A stretch of 12,243 nt of DNA, taken from the NCBI GenBank assembly GCA_018066065.1, contig JAGHSC010000166.1, positions 1-12,243 of the forward strand, given 5' to 3'. This document shows, piece after piece, positions 7,901 to 12,243 of the stretch. Under the pieces are notes generated by a model. The model was not told where the DNA came from, did no database searches, and saw only the letters and a program-made list of their open reading frames with translations. The translations under genes were made by a program, and so were the position numbers. Source of the DNA: Candidatus Cryptobacteroides faecihippi. Its GTDB lineage: Bacteria > Bacteroidota > Bacteroidia > Bacteroidales > UBA932. Position 1 is the stretch's first letter. The number at the start of each line of letters is the position of its first letter.

Positions 7901-8938
7901 CTACTTGTCAGGGTCTGCGACGACCTCTATCTCGAACGAAATCGGTGCGTATTTCGGAATTGCCGAACCGCTGCCCTTGGCGCCGTAGCCGTGGACGGAA
8001 TAGAAAGCAACTACTCCTTTCTCGAACTTCTTCAGGTTGCTCATGCAGTAGGAGAATCCGTTGACCACCGTGCTTCCATCAGAACCATTGCTGGAAGCCA
8101 TCGAAATCTGGGTGAAATCCTCGTTCTTCTTGATGTAGACCGGTTTGTATTCCTTTGTGGATGAGTAGATTCCCCACACTTTTGCAGTGTCCTTGATGGT
8201 CGTGTCGAAGACCTTTCCGTTCATGAGCCTGCCGGTGTAGTTGATGCAGAATGTACTGTCCTTGGGGATGGAGACGGTGTCGATCGGAGCCTTTGTCTGC
8301 TTGTAGTAGTAGCCGAAGTAGGTCGAGTCGATGCCGGCCATGTGCCTTGCCACGAATCTTTCGAGAGTGTCGATCTCCCACTTGTAGATGTCCTCGTACG
8401 TGCCTGAGACCGTAAGGTCGCAGACCATCTCTGTGCCTGTGCACTTCTTGAGGTAATCCTCTGCGGTGTCGTACTTCTCGGCGACGTTGAGCCATCCCGG
8501 GATGATCGCCTTCCTGGTTCCTCCGACCTTCATTCCCTTGAGCATCTCGATGATGCCTGCGCTGGTCTGATCCGGGTCGTTCATGATGATGTCGTCACCG
8601 TAGTAGTTTGCCACGGAATAGCTTCCGGTCTGCTTGGCTATGCTTTCCTCGGTCGTTCCATTGACTTTTCCGTCGAGGTCCCTGGTCGTGTAGCGGACGA
8701 GGATGTACTTGTCCTTGTCGCTGATGGCTGCACCTGTACCAGGCTTGTCGTCCATGATGTAGATTCCGAGTCCGGTTGGTGCTGCCTCCGGATGGTGGAC
8801 CTTCATCCAGGACTGGAAGTAGGTTATGTATGCATCATTCTTGCCCGTCTTGCCTTCCTTCGCGCATGATGCGATGATGCCTGACAGGAGCAATGCTGCT
8901 CCGGCCAGACCGATGATCTTTCTTCTGCTTATGTTCAT
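7901..8938 (-). CDS. Lipoprotein with two FKBP-type prolyl isomerase domains
   Basis: FKBP peptidyl-prolyl isomerases help fold proteins, here in the periplasm or at the outer membrane. I choose the ATG at 8938 (345 residues, MNISRRK) over a TTG two codons upstream. The signal is basic, then a hydrophobic stretch, then lipobox IASC with C25 as the lipidated cysteine. The C-terminal domain (about 225-345) carries the FKBP signature: YTGRLMNGKVFD at 234-245, then FSYCMSNLKKFEKGVVAFYSVHGYGAKGSG and PISFEIEV. The first domain (about 55-180) has the same layout, with ILVRYTTRDLDGKV, GIIEMLKGMKVGGTRKAIIPGWLN and VCDLTV, but lacks the FD pair and is probably not catalytic. The twin arginine SRRK near the start resembles a Tat motif but is weak. 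It is preceded by a second FKBP lipoprotein 28 bases upstream. The family is clear; the client proteins are unknown. Confidence 0.88.
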   Translation of the reverse strand: MNISRRKIIGLAGAALLLSGIIASCAKEGKTGKNDAYITYFQSWMKVHHPEAAPTGLGIYIMDDKPGTGAAISDKDKYILVRYTTRDLDGKVNGTTEESIAKQTGSYSVANYYGDDIIMNDPDQTSAGIIEMLKGMKVGGTRKAIIPGWLNVAEKYDTAEDYLKKCTGTEMVCDLTVSGTYEDIYKWEIDTLERFVARHMAGIDSTYFGYYYKQTKAPIDTVSIPKDSTFCINYTGRLMNGKVFDTTIKDTAKVWGIYSSTKEYKPVYIKKNEDFTQISMASSNGSDGSTVVNGFSYCMSNLKKFEKGVVAFYSVHGYGAKGSGSAIPKYAPISFEIEVVADPDK

Positions 8939-8966
8939 TTTCAATCTTTGTTCAGTTTCATCGAGG

Positions 8967-9512
8967 TCAGTTGCTGACGCCTCTTATCCACAAGTGGTAT
9001 GCCAATGCTGAGTTCGAAGGGATGATTCCTGTCAGTCCCTTGCCGAATCCATGCTTCCCGTTGAAGATCACATAGCATTCATCTCCTGCCCTGACCCCTT
9101 CAAGGCCAGCCTTCAGTCCTTCGACGACTTTCTCTTCCGAAAGGGTCAAGGTCTTGATTGTGAATGCGGTGGTGTCCGTGACGTTCCATTTTGAGGTGCT
9201 GGCGAAAAGCTCGTAGTTGGTTGCGAACAGGTTGTTTACGTTCAGTGATGATCCGTTGACGTAGTGCCCTGCATAGTAGAAGGACACCGATCCGTCCTTC
9301 CTGAGAGCTTCCCCTTCTCCCTGCACCACGGTTACCCTGACCGTGCCGCCGAGATACTCCACGGTGGCATCCTCGTTCTGGCTTGTCAGGGAGCTGACCA
9401 GCGCTTCGATGTTCTTGTCCTGCTTGCTGTAGGTCGCCTCCAGCGACTTGTCGCAAGACGCTGCAGAGGCGAGCATGATGCCGCACAGGATTATGATGCC
9501 TATTCTCTTCAT
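8967..9512 (-). CDS. Small FKBP-type prolyl isomerase lipoprotein
   Basis: This 181-residue protein has a short lipoprotein signal, MKRIGIIILCGIMLASAASC, with C20 the likely lipid-bearing cysteine, so it should face the periplasm or sit on the outer membrane. The mature part is one FKBP domain: GSVSFYYAGHYVNGSSL (74-90), VVEGLKAGLEGVRAGDECYVIF (129-150) and GKHGFGKGLTGIIPSNSALAYHLWIRGV (152-179), the last being the classic 'AYG...IP.N..L.F.V' ending. The usual FD pair after the first strand is replaced by a longer insert (NVNNLFATNYELFAS), so isomerase activity may be reduced. The start ATG shares an ATGA overlap with the stop of the upstream DHH gene, implying translational coupling. Together with the next gene it makes a tandem pair of FKBP lipoproteins, probably an old duplication. 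GldI of gliding bacteria has this architecture, but nothing here shows a gliding role. Confidence 0.88.
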   Translation of the reverse strand: MKRIGIIILCGIMLASAASCDKSLEATYSKQDKNIEALVSSLTSQNEDATVEYLGGTVRVTVVQGEGEALRKDGSVSFYYAGHYVNGSSLNVNNLFATNYELFASTSKWNVTDTTAFTIKTLTLSEEKVVEGLKAGLEGVRAGDECYVIFNGKHGFGKGLTGIIPSNSALAYHLWIRGVSN

Positions 9513-10543
9513 CTGCTGAAAAACTTGGATGTTGCGCTCAGGATGTACTCCTCGGCTGCATCCGGGGACTCTATGTCCTGCGGAAAGAGAAGTTTCCCTC
9601 CGGCAGCCTGCTCATGGCCGCCTCCGTTGCAGTAGGTCCTGGCAAACATGTTTGCCGATGTCCCCTTCTTGGAACGGACGGACACCCTGAACCTGTCCTC
9701 CTCTTCCGTCAGGAATATGCTCATCCGGACGCTCTGTATCGCGAGCGGCATGTTGACGAAGCCTTCAGTCTCTCCCTGCCGGAAATCGAACCTTTCCTGG
9801 GTCTTCCTGTCAAGGATCATGCAGGCCACTCCATCAGGGGTGATCTTCATCCTTTCCCCAAGCATGAAACCCATGAGCCTGAGCCTGTTCTCACGGTAGC
9901 TGTTGTAAAGGGAACTCAGGATGCCATCCCTGTCCGCACCTGCTTCGAGCAGCCTTGAAGCCATCTCGAGCGTGCTTGGAAAGACGGAATTGGCGAAGTT
10001 GTTCGTGTCGGTCGTGAGTCCGGTCATGAGGGCCTGGATGCTGCCGTCTGGGAGCCTTCCCGCGTCGCCGTCGACCTCCTCCAGCTCCAGGAGAGTCCAG
10101 AAGAGGACTTCGCTGGCGGATGAGACCTCGGTCTTCGAGAAGACCAGGTCGAAGGACTCGGTGTCCGGATTGAGATGGTGGTCGACCAGGACCTTCGGCG
10201 CCGTTGACGCCCTGAGGGCATCCTCAAGCGCGGCTGTCCTGCTGAATGCGTTGCAGTCCAGGCAGAAAAGCAGGTCGCTGGACGCGATTCTCCTTTCGGC
10301 CTTCTCCGGATCTTCGCTGTGGGCGATGACTCTTTCCCTGTCGTCCTCCATGGACATGAACGACAATGTCTCCGGGATGCTGTCCGGCAGCGCCAGGACG
10401 GCATCCTTGCCCATCACGCCTGTCAGGAAGCGTACGAGGGCAAGTCCGCTTCCCAGCGCGTCACCGTCCGGATGCATGTGGACAGAGACCGTGATGCGGG
10501 TCGCGGCTGTGATAAAGTCGTGAAGTTTCTGAATCATCTCCAT
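9509..10543 (-). CDS. nrnA: DHH/DHHA1 phosphoesterase, NrnA-like (oligoribonuclease / pAp phosphatase)
   Basis: NrnA-type enzymes are cytoplasmic, Mn2+-dependent phosphoesterases that degrade very short RNAs and in many bacteria also remove the 3' phosphate from pAp. The 344-residue length fits. The DHH domain shows motif I HMHPDGDALGS (22-32), motif II LDCN with D96, motif III VLVDHH with D121-H122-H123, and motif IV GLTTDTNNF (175-183). The DHHA1 domain ends with CNGGGHEQAAGG (305-316), the substrate-binding loop, preceded by SVRSKKG. All metal ligands are present, so it should be active. The ATG at 10543 and a second ATG two codons later (10537) are both possible; a good promoter element ending only 7 bases before 10543 favours the second. 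It is the first gene of the minus-strand block and its stop overlaps the next start by 4 bp. Related RecJ or GGDEF-DHH (GdpP) proteins are excluded by size and lack of extra domains. Confidence 0.93.
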   Translation of the reverse strand: MEMIQKLHDFITAATRITVSVHMHPDGDALGSGLALVRFLTGVMGKDAVLALPDSIPETLSFMSMEDDRERVIAHSEDPEKAERRIASSDLLFCLDCNAFSRTAALEDALRASTAPKVLVDHHLNPDTESFDLVFSKTEVSSASEVLFWTLLELEEVDGDAGRLPDGSIQALMTGLTTDTNNFANSVFPSTLEMASRLLEAGADRDGILSSLYNSYRENRLRLMGFMLGERMKITPDGVACMILDRKTQERFDFRQGETEGFVNMPLAIQSVRMSIFLTEEEDRFRVSVRSKKGTSANMFARTYCNGGGHEQAAGGKLLFPQDIESPDAAEEYILSATSKFFSR

Positions 10544-10550
10544 TGCTTTG

Positions 10551-10581
10551 CAAAATTACAAATTATATTGCATTTCATAAA
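10551..10581 (-). promoter_or_regulatory. Promoter for nrnA and the minus-strand block
   Basis: On the minus strand bases 10558-10551 read TAATTTTG, an exact match to the Bacteroidota -7 consensus TAnnTTTG. A TTTA at 10581-10578 lies 19 bases upstream and stands in for the TTTG -33 element. Transcription would begin around 10545, leaving almost no leader before the ATG at 10543 and about 8 bases before the ATG at 10537. Confidence 0.5.
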
Positions 10582-10598
10582 TCATTTTTCTAACTTTG
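10567..10598 (+). promoter_or_regulatory. Promoter for the 10657 gene, DUF3822 and rsmD
   Basis: TAACTTTG at 10591-10598 is an exact TAnnTTTG -7 element. ATTG at 10567-10570 gives a -33 match at 20-base spacing. The start of transcription is expected near 10605, giving a leader of about 50 bases, A-rich before the ATG (ACATAAAAAACACAAAATA). It interleaves with the divergent nrnA promoter. Confidence 0.6.
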
Positions 10599-10656
10599 TC
10601 CAGAATTGACCTCGTGTCGGTTCCATGGATGGATAAAACATAAAAAACACAAAATA

Positions 10657-11349
10657 ATGAACAAGACACTGAAAACGATTCTCAGCATCGTGCTTCTTTT
10701 CTGCATCTTCGGTCTCGTGTATCTCATCTACGACAGCATCATGCAGCCGGTAAGGTTCAACAAGGACGAGGCAGCCAGGGAGAAGGTCGCTATCCAGCAG
10801 CTCAAGGACATCCGTGACCTTCAGGTCGCATTCAAGAGCGTCAACAACAGATTCACTGCTTCATTCGACACTCTCAAGCAGTTCTACAAGAATGGCCAGA
10901 TGACTGTCCTCATGCAGGTCGGTTCAATGGATGACTCCCTTGCAGTTGCTCACACCAACGCAATCAGGAAGGCAAACAAGGGCATCAACGACGCAGGTCT
11001 CTTCAAGCTCTATCAGGAAGGTGACAAGAACCTCGTCTTCTCGATCCAGAACAAGATCGCAGTCAAGGATACCCTCTTCGCACACAGGCAGGACTTCAAC
11101 ATCGAGACTCTCGATGAGATTCCTTTCTCTGATGGCCAGAAGATCGAGATGGACGCCATCGTCAAGAAGGTTTCCGGTGTCGATGTCCCTCTCTTCGAGG
11201 CTAAGCTTCCTTACAGGGCTCTCCTCAAGGGTCTTGACAACCAGCTCAGAATCAATCTTGATGCAGACCGCAGGAACCAGGGCCGCTACGAAGGCCTCCA
11301 GGTCGGTAGCATCTCAGCCCCTAACAACAACGCAGGAAACTGGGAGTAG
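10657..11349 (+). CDS. Membrane-anchored conserved protein of unknown function
   Basis: I choose the ATG at 10657 (230 residues). The frame could extend to a TTG at 10606, but that would add an uncharacteristic polar stretch ahead of the membrane segment and begin at the predicted transcription start. Residues 1-28 form one signal-anchor (MNKTLKTILSIVLLFCIFGLVYLIYDSI), with the remainder likely periplasmic. Next is a long helix, about 35-62 (KDEAAREKVAIQQLKDIRDLQVAFKSV), then NNRFTASFDTLKQF and a polar domain with several charged strands, ending NNNAGNWE. I believe I have seen such proteins next to DUF3822/rsmD in Bacteroidales, but cannot name a family. The order of anchor, helix and 'R.AF.....RF..S.D.L' recalls type II pseudopilins, although no prepilin peptidase site is visible. 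It is six bases from the DUF3822 gene. Codon use is highly biased and regular, suggesting good expression. Confidence 0.85.
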   Translation: MNKTLKTILSIVLLFCIFGLVYLIYDSIMQPVRFNKDEAAREKVAIQQLKDIRDLQVAFKSVNNRFTASFDTLKQFYKNGQMTVLMQVGSMDDSLAVAHTNAIRKANKGINDAGLFKLYQEGDKNLVFSIQNKIAVKDTLFAHRQDFNIETLDEIPFSDGQKIEMDAIVKKVSGVDVPLFEAKLPYRALLKGLDNQLRINLDADRRNQGRYEGLQVGSISAPNNNAGNWE

Positions 11350-11355
11350 GAGCTG

Positions 11356-12036
11356 ATGGATTACATACCATTGAAGAGAATATCCATTCAAGTCAGCTTG
11401 AGTGGATATTCTTTTAAATTATCAGACTCAGGGAAGATCTCTTCCGAGTCGGGCTGGAAATCTCTTGATGAGGCTTCCTCCGATGTCCTGTCCGCCGAGG
11501 ATGCGGCCGGGGCCGAGCTCTCCTTCATGACTCCGAAGGTTTCACTTGTCCCGTCAGCGTTCTTCGATGCGGCAGAGGCGAGATCCATCCTGTCGCGGAC
11601 GGTGGCACTTGGAGAGGGTGATGAAGTGAGACATGTCTCGCTCCCTGAATATTCAGCAGAACTGCTTTATTCGCTTTCGGGAGGGGAAGCTGCCCTTGCA
11701 TCTGTCATGGATGGAATGCGCCTTCCGGCCGGCTGTGCGGCTCTTCCTGAGATGTACTTCATCCTGAAGGCCATCAGGGAAGTGGGGGAGTACAACAGAA
11801 TCGTGGCGTCCTATGCCGACGGTCATCTTTACCTTGCTATCTCGCAAGGAAGCAACCTCTTGCTTTCCAATGTCTTCGAGGCTGCTGACTTCACCACTGC
11901 AGAGTATTTCATCTTCCTTGCGGTGAAGAAGCTCCAGCTCAACCCGGAGGTCTCCACAATCTGCTTCAGGACGCCGCTTTCGGATGCGGAGGAGATGTCT
12001 CTATACCGTTATTTCAAAGGTGTCGAGAGGCTATGA
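11356..12036 (+). CDS. DUF3822 family protein
   Basis: The 226-residue product fits DUF3822, a Bacteroidota family; from memory a Bacteroides member was solved and described as having an actin-like ATPase (ASKHA) fold, but the function is unknown. Matching blocks are the first strand pair ISIQVSLSGYSFKLSD (9-24), VSLVPSAFFD (about 55-64), and the diagnostic HLYLAISQGSNLLLSNVFEAADFTTAEYFIFLAVKKLQLNP toward the C-terminus. No P-loop or clear phosphate-binding glycine motif is visible. It starts six bases after the preceding gene and its stop overlaps the rsmD start (ATGA at 12033-12036). This linkage to rsmD is common in the phylum as I recall, hinting at a role connected with ribosomes. Codons 7-20 contain a strong hairpin described separately. 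Confidence 0.85.
   Translation: MDYIPLKRISIQVSLSGYSFKLSDSGKISSESGWKSLDEASSDVLSAEDAAGAELSFMTPKVSLVPSAFFDAAEARSILSRTVALGEGDEVRHVSLPEYSAELLYSLSGGEAALASVMDGMRLPAGCAALPEMYFILKAIREVGEYNRIVASYADGHLYLAISQGSNLLLSNVFEAADFTTAEYFIFLAVKKLQLNPEVSTICFRTPLSDAEEMSLYRYFKGVERL
11374..11415 (+). terminator. 19-bp hairpin with T-rich tail inside the DUF3822 gene, terminator- or attenuator-like
   Basis: Bases 11374-11392 pair with 11397-11415: 17 Watson-Crick pairs and two G-U pairs with no bulge, closed by a TCAG loop (11393-11396). The downstream arm ends in CTTTT and is followed by AAATTATC, giving a short U-rich stretch on the + strand transcript. The upstream arm begins AAGAGAA, so on the opposite strand the tail is also U-containing. 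It covers codons 7-20 of a frame that otherwise matches the family, so it is not simply a post-gene terminator. Its function is inferred. Confidence 0.55.
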
Positions 12037-12243
12037 GAATCATTGGAGGAAGGCTTGGCGGGAAGCCTATCAACCCGCCGGCAGGCTACGCTGCGCGTCC
12101 TACCACGGATTTCGCGAGGGAAGGACTTTTCAATGTGCTTGGAAATGAATATGAGTTCGAGGACCTGAAGGTGCTTGACCTTTTCTGTGGTGCCGGTGCG
12201 GTAGCCTTTGAATTTGCGTCCAGGGGAGCTGCCAGGGTCTATT
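12033..12243 (+). CDS. rsmD: 16S rRNA (guanine966-N2)-methyltransferase RsmD, 3' end missing
   Basis: RsmD transfers a methyl group from S-adenosylmethionine to N2 of G966 in 16S rRNA within the 30S subunit. Only the first 70 codons are in the window. They match the family well: MRIIGGRLGGKPINPP, then the RPTTDFAREGLFNVL block (22-36), where the family carries RPT-D-RE-LFN, and the SAM-binding motif I LDLFCGAGAVAFEFASRG (48-65). The catalytic NPPY motif lies beyond the edge. The start ATG overlaps the DUF3822 stop by four bases, so translation is probably coupled. The truncation is the window edge. Confidence 0.95.
   Translation, partial: MRIIGGRLGGKPINPPAGYAARPTTDFAREGLFNVLGNEYEFEDLKVLDLFCGAGAVAFEFASRGAARVY

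Noticed and set aside
8939..8944. TTG start two codons upstream for the two-domain FKBP lipoprotein
   Set aside because: An ATG at 8938 yields a complete lipoprotein signal; a rare start adding only two residues is not needed.
9921..10523. 200-codon plus-strand frame antisense to nrnA
   Set aside because: Ser-rich translation opposite intact DHH motifs; a shadow frame.
10606..10656. TTG-initiated 17-codon extension of the 10657 gene
   Set aside because: It starts at the predicted transcription start, adds a His/Lys-rich stretch before a good signal-anchor, and the ATG at 10657 has the A-rich context typical of Bacteroidota starts.
1..12243. CRISPR arrays, tRNA/rRNA genes, insertion sequences or a defence island
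   Set aside because: No spaced direct repeats, cloverleaf-like sequence, transposase motifs or terminal repeats were seen; all stretches are accounted for by the listed genes.

Overview
The window looks like chromosomal DNA from a fairly GC-rich member of the Bacteroidales, probably gut-associated. The evidence is the gene content: paired FKBP lipoproteins, an NrnA-type DHH protein, a DUF3822 protein overlapping rsmD, and fucI with a FucP-type permease. Promoter-like elements fit the Bacteroidota pattern TAnnTTTG, and Shine-Dalgarno sequences are largely absent. I cannot place it to genus; the family and genus remain a guess (Rikenellaceae-like or an uncultured Bacteroidales lineage).

Layout. 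On the + strand, bases 1-1554 hold the 3' six-sevenths of lepA (EF-4), cut by the window edge. Twelve bases later comes a short, divergent glycosyltransferase-2-like gene with a GTG start (1567-2235). A 72-base AT-rich gap with promoter-like elements and a small palindrome precedes fucI (2308-4125) and fucP (4129-5439), a two-gene L-fucose uptake and isomerisation unit. A minus-strand block follows, read from right to left: nrnA-like DHH phosphoesterase (9509-10543), an FKBP lipoprotein (8967-9512), a two-domain FKBP lipoprotein (7901-8938), a membrane-anchored beta-lactamase-fold serine hydrolase (6584-7879), and a short ComEC channel protein (5399-6541). The end of comEC overlaps the end of fucP by 41 bp, tail to tail. 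To the right, diverging from nrnA, are a membrane-anchored conserved protein (10657-11349), a DUF3822 protein (11356-12036) and the start of rsmD (12033 to the edge).

How they fit together. fucI and fucP supply L-fuculose from imported L-fucose, but the kinase, aldolase, mutarotase and regulator are not here. The minus-strand block mixes RNA turnover (NrnA), envelope protein folding (FKBP lipoproteins), a cell-surface or periplasmic hydrolase and DNA uptake (ComEC); 4-bp and 21-28-base junctions suggest it is mostly one transcript. The right-hand block ends in ribosome methylation (RsmD).

The window is densely coded. The largest gap is 113 bases (10544-10656), so no stretch over 300 bases lacks a gene. 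I saw no tRNA, rRNA, CRISPR array, insertion sequence or attachment site. The most striking non-coding signal is a 19-bp near-perfect hairpin followed by a T-rich run inside codons 7-20 of the DUF3822 gene. It looks like an intragenic terminator or attenuator. The second is a pair of interleaved divergent promoters in front of nrnA and the 10657 gene. I did not find a clearly novel multi-gene system; most of the region is housekeeping.
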